DNA of 64,000 bases, taken from NCBI GenBank assembly GCA_037385045.1, contig JARRNJ010000025.1, positions 1 to 64,000 of the forward strand, written 5' to 3'. Below are positions 47,245-55,812 of the stretch, one piece after another; position 1 is the first letter of the stretch, and every line of letters starts with the position of its first letter. Under the pieces are notes generated by a model. That model was not told where the DNA came from and made no database searches. It saw nothing but the letters and a program-made list of their open reading frames with translations. The translations under genes were made by a program, and so were the position numbers. Source of the DNA: JARRNJ01 sp037385045 (GTDB lineage: Bacteria > Pseudomonadota > Gammaproteobacteria > JASBUN01).

Positions 47245-47260
47245 TGCACTATTCTGGTGC
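47245..47260. promoter_or_regulatory. NtrC-binding site upstream of glnA (distal)
   Basis: TGCACTATTCTGGTGC closely matches the NtrC consensus (TGCAC-N6-GTGCA type). It begins one base after the CDF stop codon, about 110 bases before the sigma-54 promoter, a usual enhancer distance. Confidence 0.85.
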
Positions 47261-47273
47261 TTGCGGGGTCGTC

Positions 47274-47307
47274 GCCGCACCAAATGCGTGCACACATTTG
47301 GTGCGGC
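47274..47307. terminator. 13-bp perfect hairpin in the glnA leader region
   Basis: GCCGCACCAAATG (47274-47286) and CATTTGGTGCGGC (47295-47307) pair perfectly around an 8-base loop. Probably ends the CDF transcript; T-rich sequence follows after about 10 bases. Its right arm is shared with the second NtrC site. Confidence 0.65.
47289..47304. promoter_or_regulatory. NtrC-binding site upstream of glnA (proximal)
   Basis: TGCACACATTTGGTGC, second NtrC-like site, 44 bases (about four turns) from the first, the arrangement expected for cooperative enhancer binding. Confidence 0.7.
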
Positions 47308-47353
47308 GGCCCGTGATTTTCAATATGTGTTTGTTTTTTTAGCGTTTTTCGTA

Positions 47354-47369
47354 TGGCATGGATCGTGCT
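47354..47369 (+). promoter_or_regulatory. Sigma-54 promoter of glnA
   Basis: TGGCATGGATCGTGCT has the obligatory GG (47355-47356) and GC (47367-47368) 10 bases apart, as in the -24/-12 consensus TGGCAC-N5-TTGC. Transcription would start near 47380, giving a leader of about 70 bases to glnA. Confidence 0.8.
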
Positions 47370-47452
47370 AACAGGACAGCCAACCGTATTCGGCGGTCTG
47401 CGCGTGGCCGGTTCCAGATCGAAACTCACCAATGCACTGCAGGAGTAAGTCA

Positions 47453-48859
47453 ATGTCCGCAAAAGTACTCAAAATGATCAAGGACAACGAAGTTGCTTTC
47501 GTTGACCTGCGCTTCACCGACACCAAAGGCAAGGAACAACACGTCACCATCCCCAGTCGCGAAGTGAGCGCCGGTTTTTTCAAGGAAGGCAAGATGTTTG
47601 ACGGCTCGTCCATCGCCGGCTGGAAGGGCATTCAGGAGTCGGACATGATCCTGATGCCGGACGCCGACACCGCAGTCCTGGATCCGTTTTTCGACGAGCC
47701 GACCGTGAACCTGCGCTGCGACATCCTGGAGCCCACCACCATGAAAGGCTATGAGCGCGACCCGCGCTCCGTGGCCAAGCGCGCCGAGGCCTACCTCAAG
47801 TCCACCAAGGTCGCGGACACGGCCTACTTCGGGCCCGAAAACGAGTTCTTCGTCCTCGATGACGTGCGTTGGGGCGGCGATCTGTCCGGTTCGTTCGTGA
47901 AAATCGACTCCGAAGAAGCGTCGTGGAACACGGAAAAGGTCTACCAGGACGGCAACATGGGCCACCGCCCCACGGTCAAGGGCGGCTACTTCCCGGTGCC
48001 CCCTGTTGACTCCCTGCAGGACATTCGCTCGGCCATGTGCCTGGCGCTGGACGACATGGGGCTGGTCACCGAGGTGCACCACCATGAGGTGGCCACCGCC
48101 GGGCAGTGCGAAATCGGTGTGGCGTTCAACACCCTGGTGAAGAAGGCCGACGAGGTGCAGGTCCTCAAATACGTGGTGCAGAACGTCGCCCACGCCTACG
48201 GCAAGACCGCCACGTTCATGCCCAAGCCCATCGTCGGTGACAATGGCAACGGCATGCACGTGCACCAGTCGTTGTCCAAGGCGGGCAAGAACCTGTTCGC
48301 GGGCAACAAGTACGGCGGCCTGTCCGAACTGGCCTTGTACTACATCGGCGGCATCATCAAGCACGCCCGGGCCCTGAACGCCTTCGCCAACGCTTCGACC
48401 AACAGCTACAAGCGCCTGGTGCCGGGATTCGAGGCGCCGGTGATGCTCGCCTACTCGGCGCGCAACCGTTCCGCTTCGATCCGGGTGCCTTGGGTGTCGA
48501 GCCCGAAAGCGCGCCGCATCGAGGTGCGGTTCCCCGATTCGACCGCCAACCCCTACCTGGCCTTCTCGGCCATGATGATGGCCGGCCTCGACGGCATTCA
48601 GAACAAGATCCATCCCGGCGACGCCATGGACAAGGATCTCTACGACCTGCCGCCCGAAGAAGAGAAGGCGATTCCCCAGGTCTGCCATGCCTTCGACCAG
48701 GCCCTGGACGAGCTCGACAAGGACCGCAAGTTCCTCACCGCCGGCGGCGTGTTTACCGACGACATGATCGACGGCTACATCGCCCTGAAGATGGACGAGG
48801 TCACGCGCCTGCGCATGACCACCCATCCGGTGGAGTTCGACCTCTACTTCAGCCTCTGA
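47453..48859 (+). CDS. glnA: Glutamine synthetase type I
   Basis: 468 residues, E. coli length. VAFVDLRFTDTKGKEQHV, FDGSSIAGWKGIQESDM, the metal site FGPENEFFV, NGMHVHQSL, NRSASIRVP and the adenylylation Tyr in DKDLYDLPPEE are present. Condenses ammonia with glutamate. Start ATG 47453 (CAGGAGTAAGTC upstream). Driven by the sigma-54/NtrC promoter above and followed by a strong terminator; the ntrBC genes lie downstream. Confidence 0.98.
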   Translation: MSAKVLKMIKDNEVAFVDLRFTDTKGKEQHVTIPSREVSAGFFKEGKMFDGSSIAGWKGIQESDMILMPDADTAVLDPFFDEPTVNLRCDILEPTTMKGYERDPRSVAKRAEAYLKSTKVADTAYFGPENEFFVLDDVRWGGDLSGSFVKIDSEEASWNTEKVYQDGNMGHRPTVKGGYFPVPPVDSLQDIRSAMCLALDDMGLVTEVHHHEVATAGQCEIGVAFNTLVKKADEVQVLKYVVQNVAHAYGKTATFMPKPIVGDNGNGMHVHQSLSKAGKNLFAGNKYGGLSELALYYIGGIIKHARALNAFANASTNSYKRLVPGFEAPVMLAYSARNRSASIRVPWVSSPKARRIEVRFPDSTANPYLAFSAMMMAGLDGIQNKIHPGDAMDKDLYDLPPEEEKAIPQVCHAFDQALDELDKDRKFLTAGGVFTDDMIDGYIALKMDEVTRLRMTTHPVEFDLYFSL

Positions 48860-48887
48860 GCCGCGCTCGCGGCCAACGGTTGCGCAG

Positions 48888-48916
48888 ACGCCCCCGGCCG
48901 GGGGCGTTTGTGTTTC
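48888..48916 (+). terminator. Intrinsic terminator of glnA
   Basis: ACGCCCCCGGCCGGGGGCGT (48888-48907) is a self-complementary stem followed by TTGTGTTT, 29 bases after the glnA stop. Confidence 0.88.
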
Positions 48917-49006
48917 CGGCGCCCGGTGACCGCAGCGCGACGGGCGGTGGCGCCAGCCCGACAATCCGTGTTGCCTCTGGGGCCGGGGTTGGCTATCTTG
49001 TGAACC

Positions 49007-49717
49007 ATGAAAAAGTGGCTGCTGCTGTGTCTGCTGGTGCCGTTGACGGCGCACGCGGAAATCTACCGCTGGGTCGACGGTGCCGGCAACGTCGTTTATT
49101 CCGACCAGCCCCATCAGGGCGCCACCAAGGTGCAGCTGCCCGGCATCACCACCTACCAGTCGCCCGCCTCGGCATCCGGGGGCGCGACGGCCCGCGGCGC
49201 CAATGCCAACAAACAAGCGAATCAGGCCGCCTCCGACTACGGCGTGACCATCGTCAAGCCCGCCGACAACGGTACGGTGCGCAACGACAACGGCGACGTC
49301 GACATTCAGGTCACGGTGGAACCGCCCCTGAACTGGCAGGCCGGCCAGCGCCTGGCGGTTAGCCTCGACAGCGACTCGGGTCATTCCACCGCCACCTCCA
49401 CCCAATTCCAGCTGCGCAACGTGGACCGCGGTACCCACGCACTGCACGTATGGGTGGTGGGCGCCGACGGTCAGGAATTGAGCCCCAAGTCCACCATCAC
49501 CTTCTTCATGCATCGGGCCATCGTCAAGCCACAGACGACGCCGCCTTCGAACGGCAATGGCAACGGCAGCCCCTATACCCCGCCTTCGAGCACTGGCGCC
49601 TATACGCCGCCTTCGAGCACCGGCGCCTACACGCCCCCCGCTAACGGCGGCGCCTACAAGCCGCCGGCGGGCGGCAACAGCTACAAGCCCAGCTACACAC
49701 CCAATTACAAACCCTAG
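49007..49717 (+). CDS. Periplasmic DUF4124-domain protein with Pro-rich tail
   Basis: 236 residues. Signal peptide (KKWLLLCLLVPLTAHA, cleavage after about residue 18), then the DUF4124 motif EIYRWVDGAGNVVYSDQP. Residues about 75-170 are a beta-sandwich-like domain (VTIVKPADNGTVRNDNGDVDIQVTVEPPL, LQLRNVDRGTHALHVWVVG). The tail is low-complexity: PPSSTGAYT repeats and a Tyr/Lys/Pro end. A protein of this type commonly lies between glnA and ntrB in Gammaproteobacteria; its function is not known. Confidence 0.9.
   Translation: MKKWLLLCLLVPLTAHAEIYRWVDGAGNVVYSDQPHQGATKVQLPGITTYQSPASASGGATARGANANKQANQAASDYGVTIVKPADNGTVRNDNGDVDIQVTVEPPLNWQAGQRLAVSLDSDSGHSTATSTQFQLRNVDRGTHALHVWVVGADGQELSPKSTITFFMHRAIVKPQTTPPSNGNGNGSPYTPPSSTGAYTPPSSTGAYTPPANGGAYKPPAGGNSYKPSYTPNYKP
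49581..49634 (+). repeat. 27-bp tandem repeat, two copies
   Basis: Two head-to-tail copies beginning CGCCTTCGAGCAC differ at two positions and encode the repeated PPSSTGAYT unit of the DUF4124 protein. Confidence 0.8.
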
Positions 49718-50027
49718 GAAGGCTGCCGCCGACCCCCGGCGCACCGTTGTCTGGCGCGAAGGCGTCGTCGTGGTGCGTAATCAAGCCCTTGAATATGCCT
49801 GTTCGAGCCTATATGCACTATTATGGTGCACTCACCTCGGGCCATGCACCTACACGGACCGGCGCGGTCCGCCCCTGCTGCGCCATGACCTCGGCGGCGG
49901 CCTTGGGGCTGAGCGATATACTGTTGTTTTTTCGAATCTTTTTATAGATCAGCTGATCGGCGTGGCACCGATGCTGGCGCAGGCGGCGGGCCGTCCCGGC
50001 TGGTTTGGTTTTTGCAGGGTTGGAACC
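49718..50027. promoter_or_regulatory. ntrB promoter region with a perfect NtrC site
   Basis: The 310 bases contain no supported gene. TGCACTATTATGGTGCA at 49814-49830 is a perfect NtrC-type palindrome, so ntrBC is probably autoregulated, as in enteric bacteria where NtrC represses or activates glnL promoters. An AT-rich patch (GTTGTTTTTTCGAATCTTTTTATAG) at about 49923 may hold the -10 region. Only 20 bases are quoted per site elsewhere; this patch spans 49922-49946. Confidence 0.72.
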
Positions 50028-51065
50028 ATGGCAGCCGAAGGGCACAACCGACAGCGAATTCAGCAGCGGGCGCTGGAGAACCTCACCACCGCGGTGCTGG
50101 TTTTGGACCGCGACCTGGTGGTGATCTACGTCAACCCTGCCTGCGAAATGCTGTTCGGTGTCAGCGCCCGCAAGGCAACGGGGACCCCGCTGCGCAAACT
50201 CTTGTTCGGGGCGCCGGAACTGTGCGAGCACTGCGCCGAGAGTCTGCGCGACGGTCACCCGTTCACGGAGCGGGAAGTGACGGTGACCCTCGCGGGCGGC
50301 CGCACGCTCACCGTCGACTGCACCGCGACGCCGTTGCTGGAACCCAACGTCGGCCAGGAGCTGCTGGTGGAGCTGGTGGGCATGGACCGTCACCTGCGGA
50401 TTTCGCGCGAGGAGAATCTGCTGGCCCAGCACGAGGCCGCGCGCGCGGTGATCCGCGGCCTGGCCCATGAGATCAAGAATCCGCTCGGCGGCCTGCGCGG
50501 CGCGGCCCAGCTGCTGCAGCGCGAGCTGCCCAACGAATCCCTGCAGGAATATACCCACATCATCATCGAAGAGGCGGACCGCCTGCAGAATCTGCTGAAC
50601 CGCATGCTCGGCCCCAACAGCCTGCCTCACCGCCAGACGGTGAATATTCATCACGTGCTGGAGCGGGTTCGCAACCTCGTGATGGCTGAGACACCCACGG
50701 GCGTGGAAATCATCCGCGACTACGACCCGAGTATTCCGCTGTTGCAGGCCGATCCGGTACAAGCACTCGGAAGCAATGGGCAGATCACCCTGCGCACGCG
50801 CGCTCAACGCCAGATCACCATCGGCCACGAACGGCACAAGCTGGTGTTGACGGTCGAGGTGATCGACAACGGACCGGGCATCCCGAAAGAGATACTGGAG
50901 AAGATTTTCTACCCGCTGGTGACCGGCCACGCGAACGGAACCGGCCTGGGTTTATCGATCGCGCAATCCCTGGTGAACCGACACGGCGGCCTTATCGAGT
51001 GCAGCAGCGAGCCGGGCAACACCGCATTCAGAATCCTGTTGCCCCTGGAGACACAGCATGACTAG
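50028..51065 (+). CDS. ntrB: Nitrogen regulation sensor kinase NtrB, N-box deleted
   Basis: 346 residues from ATG 50028. A PAS domain (about 10-125), then the H-box VIRGLAHEIKNPLGGLRGAAQLL with the phosphorylated His, and the ATPase domain with DNGPGIPKEI and GTGLGLSIAQSLVNRHGG. Between DYDPSIPLLQADPVQ and ALGSNGQITLRTR, homologues have 14 residues (E. coli IEQVLLNIVRNALQ) containing the N-box Asn that holds Mg-ATP; here they are missing without a frame change, leaving CGGTACAAGC at the joint. The kinase activity should be lost if the sequence is right. Its 3' end overlaps ntrC by 8 bases. Confidence 0.92.
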   Translation: MAAEGHNRQRIQQRALENLTTAVLVLDRDLVVIYVNPACEMLFGVSARKATGTPLRKLLFGAPELCEHCAESLRDGHPFTEREVTVTLAGGRTLTVDCTATPLLEPNVGQELLVELVGMDRHLRISREENLLAQHEAARAVIRGLAHEIKNPLGGLRGAAQLLQRELPNESLQEYTHIIIEEADRLQNLLNRMLGPNSLPHRQTVNIHHVLERVRNLVMAETPTGVEIIRDYDPSIPLLQADPVQALGSNGQITLRTRAQRQITIGHERHKLVLTVEVIDNGPGIPKEILEKIFYPLVTGHANGTGLGLSIAQSLVNRHGGLIECSSEPGNTAFRILLPLETQHD

Positions 51066-52467
51066 CATGGACAAAATTTGGGTCATTGACGACGATCGTT
51101 CCATTCGTTGGGTGCTGGAAAAGGCGCTGAGCAACGCCGGCTTCCAGGTCACCACATTTGCCGACGGCGCGCAGGTACTGCGCAAACTGGAGCTCGACGC
51201 CCCGGACGTCATCATCAGCGACATCCGCATGCCCGGCATCGACGGGATCGAGCTGCTGGGCGAGATCAACGACCGTCACCCTGGGATACCGGTCATCATC
51301 ATCACCGCTCACTCGGACCTCGACAGCGCCTTGTCCGCCTATCAGGGCGGCGCCTTTGAATACCTCCCGAAACCGTTTGATGTCGATGAGGCCGTTGACC
51401 TGGCGCAGCGTGCCGTGCAGCACCGACGCCGCGAGCAGGAGGAGCTGGCAGCCCCCGCAATACCGGAAACGCCCGACATCATCGGCGAGGCGCCAGCCAT
51501 GCAGGAGGTATTCCGCGCCATCGGCCGGCTGTCGCGCTCCAACATCACAGTGCTGATCAACGGCGAATCCGGCACCGGCAAGGAACTGGTGGCGCGCGCC
51601 CTGCACCGTCACAGTCCGCGGGCCGACGGGCCCTTCATCGCCTTGAACATGGCGGCGATACCCCATGACCTGCTGGAATCGGAACTGTTCGGCCACGAGC
51701 GCGGCGCCTTTACCGGCGCCCAGACCATGCGCCGGGGACGTTTCGAGCAGGCCGATGGCGGCACCCTGTTCCTGGACGAAATCGGGGACATGCCGGCGGA
51801 GATGCAGACTCGTCTGTTGCGGGTGTTGGCCGACGGCGAGTTCTACCGCGTCGGCGGTCACACCCCGATCAAGGTCGACGTGCGCATCATCGCCGCCACC
51901 CACCAGAACCTGGAACAGCGGGTACGCGACGGCAAGTTCCGCGAGGACCTGTTTCACCGACTCAACGTCATCCGCATCCACATTCCATCCCTGCGTGAAC
52001 GGCGCGAGGACATCCCGCGCCTGGCGGAATACTTCCTGGCCCAGGCGTCGAAGGAACTCACCATGGAGCCGAAGCTGTTGCGCCCCGATGTGATGGACTA
52101 TCTGGCGCAGCTCGACTGGCCGGGCAATGTGCGGCAGTTGGAAAACACCTGCCGTTGGCTCACGGTGATGGCCTCCGGGCGCGAAATCCACATGGCCGAT
52201 CTGCCGCCCGAGTTGCTGGCCGGATCGGCGACCGGCGGCGAGGGTGCTGACGACTGGCAGGGCGCGCTCAAGCGCTGGGCCGACCACCGCTTCGCCCAGG
52301 GCGAAAGCGCGTTGCTGGACAAGGCCAATCCGGTGTTTGAACGAATCATGATCGAAACCGCCCTCAAGCACACCGGGGGCCGCCGCCAGGACGCGGCCCG
52401 GCTGCTGGGCTGGGGCCGCAATACCCTGACGCGCAAGATCAAGGAACTGAACATGGACCCTGACTGA
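51058..52467 (+). CDS. ntrC: Nitrogen regulation response regulator NtrC
   Basis: 469 residues. Receiver domain (WVIDDDRSIRWVLEKAL, phospho-Asp in VIISDIRMPGIDG, Lys in LPKPFD), AAA+ sigma-54 activator domain (Walker A GESGTGKELVARAL, GAFTGAQ loop, FLDEIGDMP, LFHRLNVIRI) and a Fis-type HTH (GGRRQDAARLLGWGRNTLTRKIKEL). It should bind the NtrC sites at glnA and ntrB in this window. Confidence 0.97.
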   Translation: MTSMDKIWVIDDDRSIRWVLEKALSNAGFQVTTFADGAQVLRKLELDAPDVIISDIRMPGIDGIELLGEINDRHPGIPVIIITAHSDLDSALSAYQGGAFEYLPKPFDVDEAVDLAQRAVQHRRREQEELAAPAIPETPDIIGEAPAMQEVFRAIGRLSRSNITVLINGESGTGKELVARALHRHSPRADGPFIALNMAAIPHDLLESELFGHERGAFTGAQTMRRGRFEQADGGTLFLDEIGDMPAEMQTRLLRVLADGEFYRVGGHTPIKVDVRIIAATHQNLEQRVRDGKFREDLFHRLNVIRIHIPSLRERREDIPRLAEYFLAQASKELTMEPKLLRPDVMDYLAQLDWPGNVRQLENTCRWLTVMASGREIHMADLPPELLAGSATGGEGADDWQGALKRWADHRFAQGESALLDKANPVFERIMIETALKHTGGRRQDAARLLGWGRNTLTRKIKELNMDPD

Positions 52468-52646
52468 CGCTTGCGCGCCGGCCGGTGACAGCATGGCCTG
52501 CTGTCACCGCAACACCGCACCGGACGGGGGCTTGAAATGACCCGCGCCTCAGCTATACCCATCTGTACCGAATGAAACGCCGGGTCGCGAGGACCGTTCG
52601 TCTCCGCCCCGTGTATGCGCTGAACGCCGACTGTCAGGGGACACGG

Positions 52647-53222
52647 ATGAAACGGATTGCCTTGTTTTTGGTCCCGGTGTTGCTGGGCGGCTGTCAGGCC
52701 CTGGCGAGAAACGACGCTGCCTACAGCCGCAGCCACGATCTGCCCGCAGGCTCCCGCGTCGTGCTGGATCGTGCGCTGAAGATGCCGGTGGGCCGCCGCA
52801 GCCTGCACGTCCAGCACGGCGAAGTCACCCGTTACCGGAACCTCAACATTTACGACGGTTATTGCGAGCTGGTGCTGAAGACCTTGTCCGACACCCCGCG
52901 CGTGATCAAGCCGGACACGTTCACCGTTACCCGCTTTCACCAGCAGATCGACTACACGCAATCGTCCATGCGCACGGCGCCCAATCTGCGGCTGGTGGCC
53001 ATGGGGGGCGGCAACGGCGACGCCGAGGGCGATATGGGCGACGTCCCGTTCCAGAGCGTGATGCGCCTGCACTCGCCGCGCCAGCCCGACGTCGAGCGCC
53101 TCACCTGCACCATCTGGGCAACGCCATCCGAGGGCGATTATCTGACCGTGAAGGAAATGCAGGATACCCTCAAGGGCGTTTTCACCCTCAAAGCCGCCCC
53201 TTCCACCGGCGCGGCCCGCTGA
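52647..53222 (+). CDS. Putative lipoprotein, 191 aa
   Basis: No recognised family. ATG 52647 (AGGGGACACGG upstream) gives a lipoprotein signal RIALFLVPVLLGGCQ, with the lipid-modified Cys near residue 15. The mature part is about 175 residues, mostly beta by pattern (VVLDRALKMPVGRRSLHVQHGEV, PDTFTVTRFHQQIDYTQSS) with one Cys pair candidate (YDGYCELVLK and RLTCTIWA). Convergent with the dihydroorotate dehydrogenase gene, 12 bases between stops. Confidence 0.82.
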   Translation: MKRIALFLVPVLLGGCQALARNDAAYSRSHDLPAGSRVVLDRALKMPVGRRSLHVQHGEVTRYRNLNIYDGYCELVLKTLSDTPRVIKPDTFTVTRFHQQIDYTQSSMRTAPNLRLVAMGGGNGDAEGDMGDVPFQSVMRLHSPRQPDVERLTCTIWATPSEGDYLTVKEMQDTLKGVFTLKAAPSTGAAR

Positions 53223-53234
53223 TTCAGCGTCCAC

Positions 53235-54179
53235 TCAGGCGGAACAGCCCGACTCGGGTTCATTCAACAGCAGCGATCCGACCAGCTGCTCCACGGCGCC
53301 GATGCCGTGACGGCGCAGATAGTCGACAATCGTGCGGTTGATGGTCGAGCAGATGAGCGGATCGTAAAACAGCGCCGTTCCCACACCCACCGCACTGGCC
53401 CCGGCGATGATGAACTCCAGCGCGTCCTCACCGCTTGCCACACCACCCTGGCCGATGATCGGAACGGCGTGGTCGCGGCAGACCTGGTAGACCTGGTGCA
53501 CCTTGAGCAGGGCAATGGGCTTGATGGCCGGTCCTGACAGGCCGCCCTGATTGTTGCCGATAACGGTGCTGCGGCTTTCGCTGTCAATGGCCATGCCCAT
53601 CAGCGTGTTGATGACGGCAAATGCGTCCGTGCCCGCCTCGATGCAGCGCCGGGCGTTGTCTGCGATGTCCGTCTGGTTGGGCGAAAGCTTGGTGATCAAC
53701 GGCTTGTCGGTGGCCCGGCGGCACGCCTCCACCACGCGAGCAGACATGTCCGGATCGTTGCCGAAAGCGACGCCGCCTTCCTTCACGTTGGGGCAGGAGA
53801 TGTTGATCTCGATCGCGTCGATGGGAGAGTCGTCGAAGCGCCGGGTGACCTCGTAGTATTCATCCACCGTCGAGCCGGACACGTTGGCGATGAAGCGGGT
53901 TTCGTCGAAGGGCAGTTGCGGCAGGATTTCGCGCACCACATGATCAACGCCGGGGTTCTGCAGGCCGATGGCGTTGAGCATGCCGGCCGGGGTCTCGAAC
54001 ACCCGGTGCGGAGGATTGCCCAGGCGCGGGTTGCCGGTGGTGCCCTTGAGGCAGACCGCGCCGACATCCCGGTTGGAGAAGCCCTTGACCCGCGTATACT
54101 CTTCGCCGAATCCGACGCAGCCCGACAGCAGCACCAACGGGCTCTGCATGCTCATGCCGCAGAGCTGCGTCTGCAGCAT
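53235..54179 (-). CDS. Dihydroorotate dehydrogenase, class 1B catalytic subunit type
   Basis: 314 residues from ATG 54179 (GAGGATCGAGAG upstream). FMN-binding TIM barrel: GFGEEYTRV, NAIGLQNPGVD, NISCPNVKEGG with the catalytic Cys, TKLSPNQTDI, GGLSGPAIKPIALLKVHQVYQV and IIGQGGVASGEDALEFIIAGASAVGVGTA. Oxidises dihydroorotate for pyrimidine synthesis. The partner PyrK subunit is not adjacent; typical gammaproteobacteria use the class 2 membrane PyrD, so this is either a replacement or a related dehydrogenase. Confidence 0.9.
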   Translation of the reverse strand: MLQTQLCGMSMQSPLVLLSGCVGFGEEYTRVKGFSNRDVGAVCLKGTTGNPRLGNPPHRVFETPAGMLNAIGLQNPGVDHVVREILPQLPFDETRFIANVSGSTVDEYYEVTRRFDDSPIDAIEINISCPNVKEGGVAFGNDPDMSARVVEACRRATDKPLITKLSPNQTDIADNARRCIEAGTDAFAVINTLMGMAIDSESRSTVIGNNQGGLSGPAIKPIALLKVHQVYQVCRDHAVPIIGQGGVASGEDALEFIIAGASAVGVGTALFYDPLICSTINRTIVDYLRRHGIGAVEQLVGSLLLNEPESGCSA

Positions 54180-54245
54180 CTCTCGATCCTCGGCGTTCAA
54201 CGCTGCCTCCACAGTTTATCGGGCGTGCCCCCCGAAGTTTCGCAT

Positions 54246-54755
54246 ATGATACATTCGCCAGCCACAGACAACGGACAGGCCGCCTCCACCGTGTTCCACG
54301 TTATTCTCTACGAGCCGGAGATCCCGCCCAACACCGGCAACGTCATCCGGCTTTGCGCCAACACCGGCAGTCAATTGCACCTGATCGAGCCATTGGGATT
54401 CCGTCTCGAGGACAGCAAGCTGCGCCGCGCGGGGCTGGACTACCACGAGTACGCGCCGGTGCGCGTGCATCGCGGCCTGGCGCAGTGCCTCGAGGCGCTG
54501 GCAGGTCCGCGGGTGTTCGCCTGCTCCACCCGCGGCGGGCGGCGCTACACGGAGGCCGCGTTCCACCCCGGGGATGCACTGCTGTTCGGCCCAGAAACCC
54601 GCGGCCTGCCGGACTTCGTGCTCGAGACCCTGCCCGCGGCGCGCCGGTTGCGCATTCCCATGGCGCCGGGCAACCGCAGCCTTAACCTTTCCAACGCCGT
54701 GGCCGTGGTGGTGTATCAGGCCTGGGCGCAGCAGGATTTCGCCGGCGGGAATTGA
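54246..54755 (+). CDS. trmL: tRNA (cytidine(34)-2'-O)-methyltransferase
   Basis: SPOUT methyltransferase. FHVILYEPEIPPNTGNVIRLCANTG at the start and the trefoil knot segments LLFGPETRGLP and APGNRSLNLSNAVAVVVYQAW at the end are diagnostic. Methylates the wobble base of tRNA-Leu. The family usually begins M-F-H, which is the GTG at 54291 here; ATG 54246 adds 15 residues. Divergent from the dehydrogenase gene and convergent with gpsA. Confidence 0.95.
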   Translation: MIHSPATDNGQAASTVFHVILYEPEIPPNTGNVIRLCANTGSQLHLIEPLGFRLEDSKLRRAGLDYHEYAPVRVHRGLAQCLEALAGPRVFACSTRGGRRYTEAAFHPGDALLFGPETRGLPDFVLETLPAARRLRIPMAPGNRSLNLSNAVAVVVYQAWAQQDFAGGN

Positions 54756-54763
54756 GCGGCGGA

Positions 54764-55777
54764 TCAGCCGAATTCCGCCTTGAGCTCGCGCGCAAACAAC
54801 GCCGCAACCGCATCGCGCGGGTCGAGGGCCTGGTAGAGCACCTTGAACACCTGCTCGGTGATCGGCATTTCCACAGTGTGCTCCCGCGCCAGGTCCACCA
54901 CCACCCGCGCGGTCTGCACGCCTTCCACCACCTGGCCGATGGCGGTGTGCGCCTGCTCCTGGCTCTGGCCGCGCGCCAGCGCCAGGCCGAATCGGCGATT
55001 GCGCGATTGGTCGTCGGTGCAGGTCAGCACCAGGTCGCCGAGCCCGGCCAGACCCATGAAGGTTTCCTGGCGCCCGCCCATGGCCTGTCCGAGCCGGAAG
55101 ATCTCGGCCAAGCCGCGGGTGATCAGTGCGGCGCGGGCGTTGGCCCCGAAGCCAAGCCCGTCGGAGATGCCGGCGGCGATGGCCAGCACATTTTTCACCG
55201 CCCCGCCCAGCTGCACCCCCACAACGTCGTCGCTGGTGTAGCTGCGGAAGCTGTCGGTGTGCAGGATCTCGGCCATGTCGGCGGCGAACGCCGGATCGGC
55301 CGAAGCGATGGTGGCGGCCGTCGGCAGACCTTTGGCCACTTCGCGCGCGAAGGTGGGTCCGGAAATGACGCCACAGGGCCGCCGCTCGCCCAGCACTTCG
55401 GCGACCACCTGATGCATGAGCTTACCGCTGCCGAGCTCCAGCCCCTTGGTCGCCCACAAAACCCGGGCTGCGGGCGCCAGATGCGGGCGCAGGCGCGTCA
55501 GCACTTCGCGAAAGGCGTGACTGGGAACGGCGACCAGCACGTCGCGTGCCGGTGCCAGCGCCGCCGGCAAATCAGTCACCGGCTCGAGGCCGTCGGGAAA
55601 CGGGATGTCGGGCAGGAATTCGCTATTGCAGCGCTCGCGCCGCAGCCGTGCCACATGCTCCGGTTCATGGCCCCACAACAGCGTGCGCAGCCCCTTGCGC
55701 GCCAGCAGCGTTGCCAGGGCGGTGCCCCAGGAGCCGGCCCCGATGACGGTGATACACCTGGCTTCGGACGGCTGCAT
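54764..55777 (-). CDS. gpsA: Glycerol-3-phosphate dehydrogenase [NAD(P)+]
   Basis: 337 residues. N-terminal NAD motif VIGAGSWGTALATLLA, VPSHAFREVL, ATKGLELGSGK, SGPTFAREVAKGLPTA, the catalytic Lys in GGAVKNVLAIAAGISDGLG and GLAGLGDLVLTCT. Supplies sn-glycerol-3-phosphate for phospholipids. Downstream of secB, the usual secB-gpsA pairing; the stop codons of gpsA and trmL are 8 bases apart inside an imperfect inverted repeat (about 54744-54779). Confidence 0.97.
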   Translation of the reverse strand: MQPSEARCITVIGAGSWGTALATLLARKGLRTLLWGHEPEHVARLRRERCNSEFLPDIPFPDGLEPVTDLPAALAPARDVLVAVPSHAFREVLTRLRPHLAPAARVLWATKGLELGSGKLMHQVVAEVLGERRPCGVISGPTFAREVAKGLPTAATIASADPAFAADMAEILHTDSFRSYTSDDVVGVQLGGAVKNVLAIAAGISDGLGFGANARAALITRGLAEIFRLGQAMGGRQETFMGLAGLGDLVLTCTDDQSRNRRFGLALARGQSQEQAHTAIGQVVEGVQTARVVVDLAREHTVEMPITEQVFKVLYQALDPRDAVAALFARELKAEFG

Positions 55778-55812
55778 GGCCGCGGGTCAGTCAGTGCCGA
55801 GCGTCGGCCGGC

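Noticed and set aside
49581..49634. Possible CRISPR-like or minisatellite array
   Set aside because: The two 27-bp units are adjacent without spacers and simply encode a Pro-rich peptide repeat.
47450..49744. A 764-codon open frame on the minus strand over glnA and the DUF4124 gene
   Set aside because: Antisense of glnA, crossing its terminator; compositional artefact.
54291..54306. Possible third parS site (TGTTCCACGTTATTCT)
   Set aside because: Only the left half matches; the right half-site GGAACA is missing.
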